Positions 22,534 to 34,093 of a DNA stretch of 64,000 bases are shown here, one piece after another. Below the pieces are notes generated by a model that was not told the origin of the DNA, searched no databases, and worked only from the letters and a program-made list of their open reading frames with translations. Source of the stretch: Amblyomma americanum (taxonomy: Eukaryota; Arthropoda; Arachnida; Ixodida; Ixodidae); NCBI RefSeq assembly GCF_052857255.1, contig NC_135505.1:23666269-23730268 (forward strand). Direction: 5' to 3'. The position numbers were made by a program, and so were the translations under genes. Positions within the stretch are counted from its first letter, which is position 1, and each line of letters opens with the position of its first letter.

Positions 22534-25500
22534 CTAATTTGTAACATATGACCTCAGTTTTGCTTGGCCCATCCCAAAACGTCTCCCGCTTGATTTGCAG
22601 TAGAGCTGTAATCCTCTGTCTGCATTCAAATTGGGCTTCTCAAGTACCTCATCCCCTCCTGCGTTTTTCTTCCCACTGAACGTGGACACCTGGGCAGCAT
22701 CACCTGTCTCCTCGGCCACTACCGGACAAGTTGCCCTGGGGGCGTACCGCCGTACGGGACCTCGTTCTTCATATTTCTTAAAAATATTAACATGGAAAAC
22801 CCTCTTAGTGCCACCTATCACTACCTCATAATCCATGTCCTTTTTCTTCCACGTCACAAGGTACGGGCCCTTCCACTGCATCATTAACTTATTATGATCC
22901 ATGGGTAGCAACACAAGAACCCTGTCGCCCGGATTCTGATTTCTGTATATGGTTTTCTTTTCATAACATCCCTTGTGGCGTTCACGCGCCTTTTCAAGGC
23001 TTTGATGTGCAAACCTGCATGTTTCCTTCAACCTATCCCGCAACTCAAACACGTATGTGTATGTTGTCTTAAGATCTGATGAAATCTCTTTATTAGCCCA
23101 CAGATACTTGAGTATTGCAAGTGGACTTCTAACGGTTCTCCCATATAACATCTAGAAAGGCGAGAAACCAAGACTCGTTTGCGGTACTTCGCGGTAAGCG
23201 AACAAAACAGCTGGGAAATATCTATCCCAATCAGTAGGTCTCTCCTGGCACATTTTCTTGATCATATTTTTGAGGGTGCCATTGAACCGCTCTACAAGCC
23301 CATTACACATGGGATGGTAAGCCATCGTCAGTAACTGCCTTACTGAAAAAAGGCGGTTCACCTTCTTCATTAGTTCCGATGTGAAGTTCGAGCCCCGGTC
23401 CCTCAAAACTTCCCTCCGGAACCCATAACGCGAAAACATATCCGCGAGACCCTCCGCCACTTGGATACTGTCAATAGTTCTCAGTGGAATAGCGTCAGGA
23501 TAACGAGTGGCCATGTCAACTAGAGTAAGCACATATATATTTCCTTTGGCGGATACTGGAGAAATTGGCCCCAAAATGTCAATAGCCACTCGCTGAAACG
23601 GTAGGTCAATGGCTGGCATCTTTCCCAGAGGTACGGGACCAACTCTTCCCTTCAGAACTGTGCGCTGGCACACATCACATGAGAGAACAAAGCGCTTAAC
23701 GTCACTCTGAATGCCCGGCCAAAAGAACTCCTCGGTGATCCTTGACACCGTTTTTTGAACACCCTGGTGTCCGGCCATAATGGCGTCATGTCCTAAGCGT
23801 AGCACGGTCTCTCGCATATCTCTGGGTAACACCAGCTGCTGCACCCGCCTTCCTGAACTAAATATGCACTCCCTGTGCAGAAGACCACTTACTAATTGAT
23901 ATTCGAATGACGTCCGACTCTTCTTTCTCTTCACTCTTTCCCCGACTCTTTCGAAGCAAGTCTTCAAGCTCGGGTCTTCCTTTTGCCTAATTGCAATTTC
24001 GCCCGGTGTTACGCTAAGGCACATCGTAACAGGAGCAGAGAGCGGACGCTGCGTTGCTCGGGCTGTCGCTTGAGCTCTTGCCTCCACTGCCGACGAAAAA
24101 CTGACTGCACCCGTCTGAGCTGTCGCAGGCTTTTCCTCCTTTGGATGTTCTTCACCGTCGAGCATCCTCCACTCTAGATAGGGGTCTTCAACGCTTCTTG
24201 CACCCGTAATGTTTCCCAAGATGAGATTGTAGATGGGTTGGTCTACGCATTTTGCCACTACCTGTCCAGTATAATATGGCGTGGACACTAGGATCCTGGC
24301 TGCAGGAAGGTACCTCACTGTGCTATCTACGAGAGTGACGTCCGACGCTTCCCCTGTAAGATCCTCGTCCTTCACCAGTCTTCTACGAACCAAGACTGTG
24401 TTGGCTCCGCCGTCTCTAAGCACCAATATAGGACGGTCCCCTGTTTGCCCAACCACAACTGGCATTCCTGCTTTCGACTTGGGTGTCCCACTCACTGCCT
24501 CATTTTCCAGCGGCGTTTGCTCTCCTTTCAGCTGTGGTACTTCGGATGGCGTGACAAGTTCTACCCTAGAGTCGACAACGCATGCAGCTCGGTCCTGCGT
24601 TCTGTATCAGCACTCATCCAGAGTATGACCCCTCCTCTTACAACCTTGACACCCAATCTGCGTTTTTTGGGCAGCACTACTAGTTCGACAGTCAGCTGCA
24701 CGGTGTCCCACCTTGCCGCAGAGAAAACACCTTACTGGCGCCTGATATGCACTGCCATATGCTATTGGTTTTGCCGCATCTGTCTGTAGGGTCTTTTGAA
24801 TTTCCTCCTTTGCCTTACTCAAATTAATTAACCCTTGAGCCTCGAGGAATTGGTCAGCAGTGTCGGCGAACTCTTCCAACGAACACAACTTTATTTCCTT
24901 CAGGAATAGCGCCAGCTTTGAGCTGCAACACGCTAAAAATTGCTCTGTGACCAGCTTGTCACGCACACCTTCAAAACTCTTTTCTATGTTTGACATATCA
25001 AGCCACCTATCCAAATAGTTGGTCAGCCTGAAAGAAAACTGCTTAGCGGTTTCCGAATCCTCAGGTTTCGCGGTGCGAAGTCTCTCACGAAAACCCTCTG
25101 TCGTAAGCCTGAATCTTTGGAGGAGTGCCTATTTGACTTTCTCGTACTCCATGGAATCAGCAACAGGCATCCTACAAAACACATTCAGCGCCTTTCCGAC
25201 TAAACACGTGCTCAATGCCGTGGCCCATTCACAGCGCTCCCAGCCTTGCCCCTAAGCTATCCGCTCGAATCGTTGCAGATATGCATCCAAATCGTCTCTC
25301 TAGTCATCAAAAGGAGCCATCAGCTTTTTTGGACAAACTCTGGCCGGTCTAGGAGATTCTGTACCCGCTAAGGAACGCTGATCATTGTCCGTGATCTCCT
25401 CATATCCTCCCGCGACATGCACCTGTTTCCACAAAATAAACTCCTTCTCCCGTTCTATCCTTCTTTTCTGCTGTTCTGCCTCACGAGCGTCTGCGCGTGC

Positions 25501-25632
25501 TTGCGCCCTTTCCTCTCTCTGCCTATCTGCCTCCACTTTCTTCCTCTTTCCCTCCTCGTCATAGAGGCGCATCGCCTCTTCCTTGCTTAACCCTAGCTTG
25601 AGCGCCAGTTCTAACGTTTTTGCCAAATCCAT
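22534..25632 (-). pseudogene. Gypsy gag-protease-integrase frame with five stops
   Basis: From the Met at 25632 (MDLAKTLELALKLGL) one reading frame runs 1033 codons to 22534 with no frameshift. It is interrupted by TAG at 25300, 25252, near 25130 and at 23152, and TGA near 24604. In order it shows a charged coiled gag start; a gag region with two zinc knuckles (CFLCGKVGHRAADC and CQGCKRRGHTLDEC, about residues 300-345); a retropepsin whose active site reads RDGGAN where D-T/S-G is usual (about residue 405); then integrase with HH-CC (GHQG, CDVCQ), DILGP, DRGSN and VERFNGTLK for the DDE triad, and a GPY/F-type end (MQWKGPYLVTW). No RT lies between protease and integrase or after it. The order recalls Gmr1-type Gypsy elements, where integrase precedes RT. 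Confidence 0.85.
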
Positions 25633-25693
25633 ACTTTCTGCCGTCGAGATATCGAAAAAATCTGAGACAAAGCAAAAAAGAGAAAAGAAATGA

Positions 25694-25711
25694 ATCCTGG
25701 CAGGCTCGCCA
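25694..25711 (-). promoter_or_regulatory. Candidate primer-binding site of Gypsy
   Basis: Eight bases inside the 5' LTR the element strand reads TGGCGAGCCTGCCAGGAT. TGG at its start would pair with a tRNA CCA end. The matching tRNA was not identified. Confidence 0.45.
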
Positions 25712-25719
25712 CTTATCTT

Positions 25720-26557
25720 TGTCACGGATCTCTCCGAACACTCGGACCGAAAGAATGGACTAGGCGACGGGTGTACCCACACAAACGCACATTTAATACA
25801 CCCTACGTGACACACACACTAGAACGTAAGACTAAAAAAACTAACACAACACACAAATGCTATAAATACAGATGACCCGGGCACACTGCTACCAGCGTCT
25901 ACTACTAGCTTTCTACTATTCGTGGTCGGTGTTCGTGCTCACGGTTGGTTCGGTGCGGCTCCGGCGTTGTATGGATCTCGTAGCCGGCGTCGAGGCGGCG
26001 TTCGACGTGCTTGGGCTGGCGTCGCTGGCTGCGTCGTACAAGCTCCAGGTCCAAGCGCCCGTGGAGGTGATGCCGGTGTTGTTGGCTTTGGGGGCACCAC
26101 CCGGATGGGTGGCAACAGCGCTGGAGATACCCCTGGGCGTAGCAGGTGGTAGCGTCCTCCGTTGACTCCCCGGAACGCGCTCAGGCACGCAGGAAGTCCA
26201 CGATGCGGAGTCGTAGAACGCGAGCTCACCGGAGCAGTAGCCGGCCGGCGTCGCTCTCTTCCAGCCGATGTGTCCCTGACCCGCCGGAGCCTCCGCTTCT
26301 CTGCTGTGCACCCCCGGGCCTCGCTCTCACTCGCCCTTTTATAGCATCGGTGTTAGTCCGCGTATGTCTTGTCGTCGTCTTCTTCTCTTCTCCACCAATC
26401 ATCTCTCTCCACCTCACCGAATGCTTCTCCACCAATCATCTCCCTCCAGCTCACCGAATGCTTCTTCTTCCTCTTCTTTATTCTTCGGTTATTCGCGTCG
26501 TCTTCTTCACACCTTTTTTCTTTAAAATTTAATTTAGGCTCCTTAATATATGTGACA
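25720..26557 (-). repeat. 5' LTR of Gypsy (right copy)
   Basis: It aligns with the LTR at 20112 from TGTCACGG to ATATGTGACA. A block around CCACCAATCATCTC at 26388-26463 is present twice here and once in the other LTR, accounting for the length difference. The LTRs also differ by scattered substitutions, so the insertion is not recent. Confidence 0.88.
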
Positions 26558-26562
26558 GAGGC

Positions 26563-27470
26563 ACCCATGTCACAGGTCACACAGAGTACGCGAAGAGAGA
26601 TCTCCGAGCAGAGTCGTATGAGATGAAACACAAAATCTCTTAACGTATCACCAGAAACGTGAGCACCTGTAAAATGATAAGCTATCACTTGCTTCCAACT
26701 GCTGCTCATGCCTCTAACCATGAACACAAGAGCATGATTAGCTCTTTGATCAGACTCCGGCAGAGTCGTCGTTCCAAGAAAAACATCATAACGGTGATCT
26801 AGCTCTAGCCCTTTTCTGATCTCCATTTCGTCCAGGAACAATATGCAGTCTTTTTCAATATCGCCCATCATGGATACCTTGGTCTTCATTATTTCAAATA
26901 TTTCAGTGAGCATGCACGCCTAGTTGAAATGGAAGACGCCGTAGCCTTCTGCAGAGTGTTCTCCTTGACGGCAGCGGAATGCCTTGCTCAAGCAGAAAAT
27001 CGTATCCTGTAGAGCCACAAGCAAACTTCAGCTGCAAAGCCTTCTTTACTGTCGCTGGGCTCCATGAACAGGCCTTTCTGTTGTACTTCTGCAGGGTGAC
27101 TTTTTGATCTTCGTTCAGAAAGCTGAGATTTGAGGTCAAAGTAGACATATCTTTCTGAAGGCGTTTTGTAGTTCTGAGTTTTCTTTCCAGCTTTTTTTTA
27201 GTCAGAGAGCATCGTTCCCTAAAAATCGAGTTCTTATTCTAAAGGTCTTGTAGTTGTTTCATGAGCTCAGTTGTGGACATAGAAAACACATCTGCTGTTC
27301 GTGCTCCACTCTCCCTTGCATCTTGATGCTCTTCGCTCACATCACTGTCAGCGCTCTCAGAACAGCATTCTTCTGCGGCTGATGAGCTCTGGTCACTATC
27401 ACTGACAATGGTAGCTGGGAACGTTTGTTGACAAGGCGTCTTTCTGTATTTAGGTCGAGCTGAATATGTT
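26563..27470 (-). pseudogene. P-element/THAP9-like transposase, central part
   Basis: The minus strand has a splice acceptor (TTTTTTTAACATATTCAG) just right of 27463, followed by an acidic segment and coiled coil. A TAG at 27239-27241 interrupts an otherwise single frame. The frame then reads WSPATVKKALQLKFACGSTG and LPSRRTLCRRL, a THAP9/P-family region. After a one-base frameshift near 26905 comes the RNase H-like catalytic start: ILFLDEMEI (first Asp) and, about 95 residues on, TCDMGAS (second Asp). The sequence ends at the LTR boundary at 26557. The THAP exon lies at 31.2 kb and the C-terminus at 15.3-15.9 kb. Confidence 0.8.
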
Positions 27471-28147
27471 AAAAAAAGCAGAAACAAATTACATTGAGGA
27501 CACAAAGCACTGAAATTGTCTTGAATTTCGCATTTGCTTTTAAATCGTTCCCTTCATCGGATTTCGAACGACATGCATAAGCTAGCAAACAGAGACCCGT
27601 GATCAGGACCCGACATGCTTTATTCCGCCATCTGAACTGGAGGAATTATGGGCCAAATCAGCGAGAAAATGTCACTATTATTCCTTCCGACTTTTTTATG
27701 CCATCAGCATTCGTTATAGAATCCTTTCGCAGTACACAAAGACACTGCTTGGAGAGTTTTTAAATAGCATCAGCATAAGTAGAGGTCAGTGACCCGACAT
27801 TTCTGAGTCGAAATGTTTACTTTTGAGAAAGTATATATTTCCTTATGCCTGAATTCAAAAATCGTTGGCACAGCTGTGGATTTAAGCAGGCGCCGTCCAT
27901 CCTGCCGATTGGCTTGATGTCGGTCTTGGTCAGAATGAAGCTGAAATAAAGCAATGCATGGTAATACGAGGAACTGGAGCCTTTCATCAGTCAGATGTGA
28001 GGCTAGTGGCGTCATCAGCTCGACAAAAAGCAGTGAATGATAAATATAAATAATCTTAGAGTATCGTGTCAAAAGGTATGCAATAGTAAATTCATAAACA
28101 GTACGTTCACTATTAACGCAGATATATGCAACACCTTGACATGCTAG

Positions 28148-28150
<3 letters not shown>
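27471..28150. other. P-element intron remnant, nothing recognised
   Basis: The stretch between the splice acceptor and the next repeat has no conserved frame. If the three P-element pieces belong together, this is part of its first intron. Confidence 0.4.

Positions 28151-28188
<38 letters not shown>
28151..28188. repeat. (TA)n microsatellite
   Basis: About 19 TA units directly adjoin the start of the LTR at 28189. The Gypsy may have inserted into this repeat. Confidence 0.95.
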
Positions 28189-28191
<3 letters not shown>

Positions 28192-28458
28192 AATAAGAAC
28201 ACAGCACACACAGCAAAGCAAAGCACAGTAATAAAAGCACAGCACAGTAATAAGCACAGCGTCACGAACAACCAGCGGAACCGTCCAGGCACAGATCAGA
28301 GACCGCGTTCAGTCCAGAGCACGCACGAGCGACCGAGCGTTCGGCGCTCGAGGTTCGGAGTGTTCGGCGCTCGAGTTTCGCAGTGTTCGGCGCTTCTCGT
28401 CGTCTTCTCCGTTGAACGCCAGCCTCTGAAGATTCTAAAGCCCGTGTCCAGTCTTACA
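28189..28458 (-). repeat. 3' LTR of second Gypsy family, copy 1
   Basis: On the plus strand the block starts TGTAATAAGAACAC and ends CCAGTCTTACA, so on the element strand it runs TGTAAGACTGG...CTTATTACA. It lies next to a purine-rich CCGGGGAGAA (28459-28470 on the complement). The same end sequence borders copy 2 at 61069. An internal CGTTCGGCGCTCGAG-like block is repeated three times around 28335-28400. No matching 5' LTR is present. Confidence 0.75.
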
Positions 28459-28493
28459 ATTCTCCCCGGGCGGAAGGGCGCCATCCTGGCGGC

Positions 28494-30595
28494 CTAGGGC
28501 GATGTGACGACGGCGGGGTCGTAGTAAGGTTTGAGGCGGGTCGTGTGGACAATTTCGCGGCCTCGGCGGCGATCATCAGGGGATGGCGTAAGGGGTTCGA
28601 TGAGGTAATTGACGGGGGATGTCTGCTGAAGAATACGGTAGGGTCCCTGGTACTTGCTAACAAGTTTGGAGGAAAGGCCGGGACCTGAGGAGGGTACCCA
28701 GAGCCAGACCAAAGAGTCAGGAAGGTAAGCGGGAGGAAGTGCAGGGGGATCACGGGTGCTTTTCTGCTGCTGCTGGGCGTGAGAAGTGAAGGACCGGGCA
28801 AGCTGTCGGCATTTTTCGGAATAAGTTGCGGCTTGAGAAAGAGTTGTAAATTCGGAAGCATCACGGCGGTAAGGTAGAATGGTGTTCATTGTGCAAGAAG
28901 GCTCACGGCCGTACAGGAGAAAGTACGGAGAGAATCCGGTGGTGTCTTGAGCAGCGGAGTTATAAGCGTATGTGACAAAAGGGAGAACGTGGTCCCAGTT
29001 ACAACGGTCGGAAGCAACATACATGGCCAGCATGTCACCGAGGGTGCGATTAAAACGCTCAACCATGCCATTTGTCTAGGGATGGTAGGGGGAGCTGGTG
29101 CGGTCAACGATGTTGCATTCCTGAAGGAGAGCTTCTACAACTTCTGAGAGGAAGGCCGGACCTCGATCACTGAGCAGCTCTTTGGGCGCAACATGGCGAA
29201 GAATGATGCGATGGAGAATGAAGGATGCAATGTCGTGGGCTGTAGCGGATTGTAAAGGCGATGTTACAGCGTAACGTGTAAGGTGGTCGATGGCAACGAT
29301 GATCCAGCGGTTCCCGGTTGATGTGCTTTGAAGAGGGCTGTAGAGGTCGATGCCTACACGCTCGAAGGGCTGCGCTGGGCATAGGAGCGGCGGGTCGACG
29401 AGGTGGATGTTTTCGTCGCTGGCATGCGGTGCAGGACTGAACGAACTGGCGGACGTAACGGGCCATCCCACGCCAGTAGTACCGCTGTCGTAGACGGGTG
29501 AAAGTCTTCAAGAATCCGGCATGGGCGCACAGGGGATCATCGTGGTAGGAAGAGCAAATGAGGGAGCGCAGATGTGTCGGAATGACGAGAAGCCACTTGC
29601 GACCATCCGGGAGATACTTGCGGCGGTAAAGGAGCTCGTCTCGGATGGTGAAATGGTGGGACTGGCGACGGAGAGCACGGGAAGGAGGTCGAGACGATGG
29701 GCCAGATAGGAGATCAAAAAGGCAAGTGATCCGCGGGTCTTTGCGTTGCTCGGAAGCCATATCAGCGAACTCCAACTTCAAAGAAGGCAGGGCGGATATA
29801 CAAGGCGCTGCGTCATATGGTACAGGGGAACGTGAGAGGGCGTCAGCATCGGCATGTTTGCGGCCGGAACGATAGATAACGCGAATGTCGTACTCTTGGA
29901 GTCGCAGAGCCCATCGCGCCAGTCGACCAGGGGGATCTTTCAAAGAGGACAGCCAGCAGAGGGCGTGGTGATCGGTGACAACGTCAAAAGGGCGCCCGTA
30001 CAGGTAAGGGCGAAATTTGACGATCGCCCAAAGGATGGCTAAACACTCCTTCTCGGTGACAGAATAGGTGGGTTCAGCTTTTGTGAGTGTCCGGCTAGCG
30101 TAAGCGACAACGTAATCGTCAAAGCCTTGCTTGCGTTGAGCGATTACTGCACCGAGGCCGACGCCGCTAGCATCGGTGTGGAGATCCGTCGGAGAACGAG
30201 GGTCGAAGTGACGCAGAATTGGTGGAGTGGTGAGGAGGCGAAGGAGTGTCGTAAATGCTTCATCAGAGGCTGGCGACCAGGCCGAAAGGTCGTGGCTGGA
30301 AAGGAGCTTGTTCAGGGGGTCGACGATAGTGGCAAAATTGCGGACAAAGCGGCGGAAGTAGGAGCAGAGGCCGACGAAGCTGCGGAGGTCTTTTACAGAA
30401 GTTGGCTTTGGAAATTCGGCCACAGCTCGCAACTTGGCCGGATCCGGGAGAACGCCATCCTTCGACACGACATGGCCGAGAATGGTGAGCTGCCGAGCTC
30501 CGAACCGGCACTTTTTTCAAATTAAGTTGGAGGCCAGTGGCGGCCAGGCAGCGAAGAACAGTCTCGAGGCGCTGGAGGTGAACACTCTCAAGGTT
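28494..30595 (-). pseudogene. Gypsy pol, RT thumb to integrase, copy 1
   Basis: The minus strand starts inside reverse transcriptase ([15 protein letters not shown]) at about 30595. RNase H follows ([48 protein letters not shown]), then the integrase zinc finger ([25 protein letters not shown]). After a frameshift near 29400 comes the integrase core [15 protein letters not shown] and, after another break near 29070, VERFNRTLGDML. The C-terminus reads LVSKYQGPYRILQQTS, a GPY/F module. Gag, protease and the RT fingers and palm are absent at the right edge. It belongs to the same family as the copy at 60.9-63.4 kb. Confidence 0.88.
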
Positions 30596-30646
30596 CGCTT
30601 ACACGCAAAAACATAAATACCCACGAAAGCAGCAGATTGGGCAGCC

Positions 30647-30719
30647 GTCGCTGTAGCTCAGTTGGTAAGAGCACCGGACGCGATATTCGGAGGTCGTGGG
30701 TTCGGATCCCACCGGCGGC
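30647..30719 (+). repeat. tRNA-like sequence, probably SINE head
   Basis: The 73 bases fold as a cloverleaf: acceptor GTCGCTG/CGGCGGC (with G-T pairs), D arm GCTC-GAGC, anticodon stem CCGGA/TTCGG and T arm GTGGG-CCCAC with TTCGGAT. A T run follows at 30728. The anticodon loop CGCGATA has G where U33 is obligatory, so a working tRNA is unlikely. It probably represents the tRNA-derived head of a SINE whose body continues to about 30800. Confidence 0.6.
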
Positions 30720-30891
30720 TTGGTTGTTTTTTCTGCTGCTTCATAAATAATTTGCTTTAAAGGCAATTGATTGGCACCAGAAATTAAAAAAAAATAGAAA
30801 AATTCCCCTATGCACCTGGGTTTTCGGGGACTGTTGGTTTTCCTTAAAATGTTTGTCAAACGAGCCCCTCATTTCATTTGTTTGTCTGCTA

Positions 30892-31021
<130 letters not shown>

Positions 31022-31079
31022 AACTTTTCAGTTGTGCATTATGCCTCCGCCCCAGCAAATATTGTTCTGAAATGGAAGC

Positions 31080-31247
31080 GTTTCGCATGCCTTACATTGC
31101 ATACTTTGGAGTTGTCTGTTCGTTTCCAGCCGTCTCGTTTGACCTGCATTTCCCACTTTTTTTCTGCGCGCACTGCCTCGAGGAAAGCGAAATAGCCGCT
31201 GTCCTTTTCTAGTGCTGGCAGAACACCCGGGAACACAACAGCCCGTC
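31080..31247 (-). pseudogene. THAP domain exon of P-element-like transposase
   Basis: From the ATG at 31245-31247 the minus strand reads [16 protein letters not shown] and LFRFPRG, the C2-type start of a THAP zinc finger. After a one-base slip it continues [19 protein letters not shown] with a nearby His, giving the conserved Trp and C..H of the C2CH domain. THAP domains are the DNA-binding N-termini of P-element transposases and THAP9. The next P-family exon on this strand begins at about 27470, so a relationship is likely. Confidence 0.75.
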
Positions 31248-31261
31248 ATAGCTTGATATGC

Positions 31262-31322
31262 GACTGCTTCATCACACACACAACCTGAGCTCACTTCACA
31301 CACACAACCCGAGCTCACTTCA
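31262..31322. repeat. Two-unit tandem repeat, 30 bp unit
   Basis: The unit CACACACAACCTGAGCTCAC is repeated in tandem with one substitution in the shared core, just upstream of the THAP start codon. Confidence 0.7.
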
Positions 31323-31369
31323 AGCAGCCGGATCGGTAGTGCCACGAACAGAGCAAGACCCCTTCCGCT

Positions 31370-32175
31370 GACTGGTCGCTCCCGCGATCCGGTAAGGATC
31401 TGTCAGAGTGGGAGCCTCTCTCGCTCTTAGCGCATAGCCAGACTAGTCAAGCCAAATGGTCAGCGAGTTTTTAGAGCGGAAACTCAGGAGGCAGAAGGGG
31501 GACGTAACTTCCGGAACCACTACGCGGCACCGCTGCTGATGTCAACAGTAGCTGCACGTAAGGTCCCTTGATTACCTTTAGCCACACGTGGCCGCACACA
31601 GTTTGCATCGCGGTCGCCGCTTAGCCTGTATCGATCGCTACCCCGGGTCTCCGTCCCACGAGACGCTCATTTTTCGAACATAGACTTGTGGACAGCACTG
31701 TCGTCCTCGTCTGAGCTGCTGCTGAAATCACTGTTGTCGTGCGACAGCAACAAAGACGGCATTCCAAGCGTAGTCAACCGGCGCCTCTTGGACATTTTTT
31801 GTTTCACACAGCGCGGCCCACGCAGAACACAACACAGCAAGGACGCTACAACTGCGTGACTACACCAAAAGCCGACACTTGCTTCTGCCTACGAGTAGGG
31901 GACGCCGCGGTTAACTCGCACCGCTTTCGCGGCGTAGTGGAAGTGGCTCTGTCACGCGAACACTTCTTGGAGCCGCTCCGACTTTTTTCTCGGAGCGCGT
32001 CAGAGCGCTCTGAGCTGGAGGCGAGCGCTCAGAAAGAACCAGCCGAATGTAGTCAGAGCGCCCGGTTTCGACCAGCCGAATGTGCGGTCGCCTCTCAGAG
32101 CGCTCTAGAGCGATCTAAAGCGACCAGTCGAAGACACCATGACAGATCCTTACCGGATCGCGGGAGCGACCAGTC
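31370..32175. mobile_element. TIR element with perfect 36-bp inverted repeats
   Basis: The 36 bases 31370-31405 (starting GACTGGTCGCTCCCGCGATC) are the exact inverse complement of 32140-32175. The 806-bp unit has no transposase frame. Its interior is rich in GAGCGCTC-type words near the right end. No target-site duplication was found. Instead, the right side carries the phrase GCGACCAGTCGAAGACACCA twice, at 32120 and 32166, suggesting a local duplication of the end. Confidence 0.65.
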
Positions 32176-34029
32176 GAAGACACCATTAAATAGACGTCTC
32201 TCGATTGTAAATAACGTGGCGCCAAAGGGGCGCGACATGACGCGCAAAATTTTTCACTACCGCCTTGGCTTAGCATGTTTGCAGCGTTCCCTGCCGCCTT
32301 TATCCTCCCGATTAGAGACGCCTCGGTACAGAATGCACCTTCTACCCCACTTTTTCGGAACTCACTTTTTCCGAACCCCCCTCCCTCCTCTCCCCCATCT
32401 ACTTCTTGGCTCCAGTTCACCCCGATTATCCCGGCGCCGTACCTACCTTAAGCGCGTCAGTAAGCAATAGAGCATGCGTGACGAATTACACTGTAGTCAA
32501 GAAGAGGCGCCTTATTTTTGGTATCACCTTTCAGTAAATCCCTACTTAGGGAAATATGCTACTTTGGTTGCCGTCACGTATAGCCACGAGATAAGTAATT
32601 CGTCACTCGTGCTTCTGGGCAGGCATGTCCTGGAGCTTACTTTTTTTCCTCTTTCTTGATGACAGCAGCAGGGATGGGAGCTTGCCTGCCGCGCGTCTTT
32701 CTGCTCAACATGAGTCAAATCCTCTCCTCGTGTCCCTTCACCTCTTTCATTTCATTTCTCCATTCTGTCTGCTAACATTTATTTCCGCTGCCCCAGCTCA
32801 GGTGCTTCCGCATCGATGGCAGATGCCGGGGCTTGCAGAAATCTTTTCCTTCCCTTTTACTATTTTAATAAATCCACTTACTGCAACTAGCCCGGACCAG
32901 TACCTAATGAGTGGTCTACTGCTTTGGCCAGCGACTATGGAGTAGGGCGGCAAGCCAGCATCTTTTGGCAACTGGAGCAGACAATTCCGCTGAAGCGAAA
33001 AAGGCGGCCTGTGTTGCTTCGACTCCCCTTAGTTGAGTTTGGCGTGAATAGTGGAATTGAAATGGAGCCGTAATCTAGAGTTGAATTTTTATGGTTTCTT
33101 TGTGAATCGGTCACTTTAATTGTTTTTCCTTCATGCTTTGAACAGAAGGAAAAACTAACGTTTTTGTGTATTTAGCAACTGAAATTTGTGGTTGCTATGT
33201 TTCCTTATTCAATTACAAATTTCACTGTACCTTTATTTTTAATTCTTTCCAAGAAAAACCAATATAAACGACAGATGTCTTGCTGAATGATCAGCAAGGT
33301 GTCGCATCGTACTATTAATCAACGTCTATACAACACTATTCAGAGGGAAACTCTGACCATGTGCATAGTTTTTTTGAGGAACAAGCCTTTAGCAAACGAG
33401 AAAATATGAACGTATTGTTTCAGACATGTCCTTAGTTGTCCGCCCCAGAAGAGTGTGGCGACGAATCGCTTGGAAATTTCCTATGACTGCTTGGAATCCT
33501 TTACATATTGCGGAGTAATAAGACAAAGGGATCCCAGTTAATGTGGGACAAGCGGGTGTTAACCACGCAAAAAATAGTTATGTTCGGCAGATCATCCTCC
33601 GCGCTGCTGGCATACCTGAGAAACTTGGGATCAAGTAAACAGTTTTTACGTTAGAACAGCAAATGTAGCATAATCCAACAGCATTCGGCGACCCTGATAC
33701 TGTAAATTATGACTACGAAGGAGGCGCCAATAACAGCAGGCTCTTTTTCAGTGTAGCCAGTGAGTGGGGAACGCAGCGGCCAGTCATAACTTTTCGATCG
33801 GCGTGCATTCGCAGCGACTGCATCATGTAAAAACATAGAAAACTGGCAGAACATTGCTTTCACGTGCGAAACAACCACGTAGCGTCAATTTACAGTTTAT
33901 TCGAATCATTGCAGTCGCCACGCAACCGCACAAAAACGACGCCACATGCATAGCGCGCAGAATACGCGACCGGCGCGTGCGACCAAACATGCCGCTGCGG
34001 GGGGGGAAACGGCGGCGCGGGGTGCTACA
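32176..34029. other. Stretch without recognised features
   Basis: No conserved coding frame, SINE or paired terminal repeat was detected. A G run occurs near 34000. Confidence 0.45.
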
Positions 34030-34090
34030 AAGGGTGTCCTCACTCTGAAAGCGGAGGTGAAGCTAGCGGGCATCGAGGCACCCTAGTATT
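34030..34090. repeat. Short dispersed repeat, pair of 13985-14050
   Basis: GTCCTCACTCTGAAAGCGGA and following bases resemble the inverse of the block at 13985-14050. The end GGGCATCGAGGCACCCTAGTAT recurs with one change at 34229-34250 in direct orientation. Confidence 0.55.
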
Positions 34091-34093
34091 TTT

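Larger units (their letters stand above)
20112..26557 (-). mobile_element. Gypsy LTR retrotransposon, gag-PR-IN order, RT missing
   Basis: Two LTRs in direct orientation (20112-20907 and 25720-26557) enclose a minus-strand element with a primer-site candidate next to the right LTR and a purine tract next to the left one. The coding region is a single frame, gag-protease-integrase. No reverse transcriptase or RNase H is found. The interior left of integrase carries a separate TIR element. No matching target-site duplication flanks the LTRs (CGACTC on the left, GAGGCA on the right), so one flank has probably been lost or rearranged. The right LTR abuts the central part of a P-element gene. Confidence 0.85.

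Noticed and set aside
20112..26557. Target-site duplication of the Gypsy
   Set aside because: The flanks CGACTC and GAGGCA do not match in 4 or 5 bases, so no duplication is claimed.
29645..30525. Plus-strand proteins opposite Gypsy pol
   Set aside because: They are antisense shadows of conserved RNase H and integrase codons; the minus-strand reading has the domain motifs.
30647..30719. Functional tRNA gene
   Set aside because: The cloverleaf is complete and followed by a T run, but position 33 in the anticodon loop is G rather than U, and tRNA-headed SINEs are common here.
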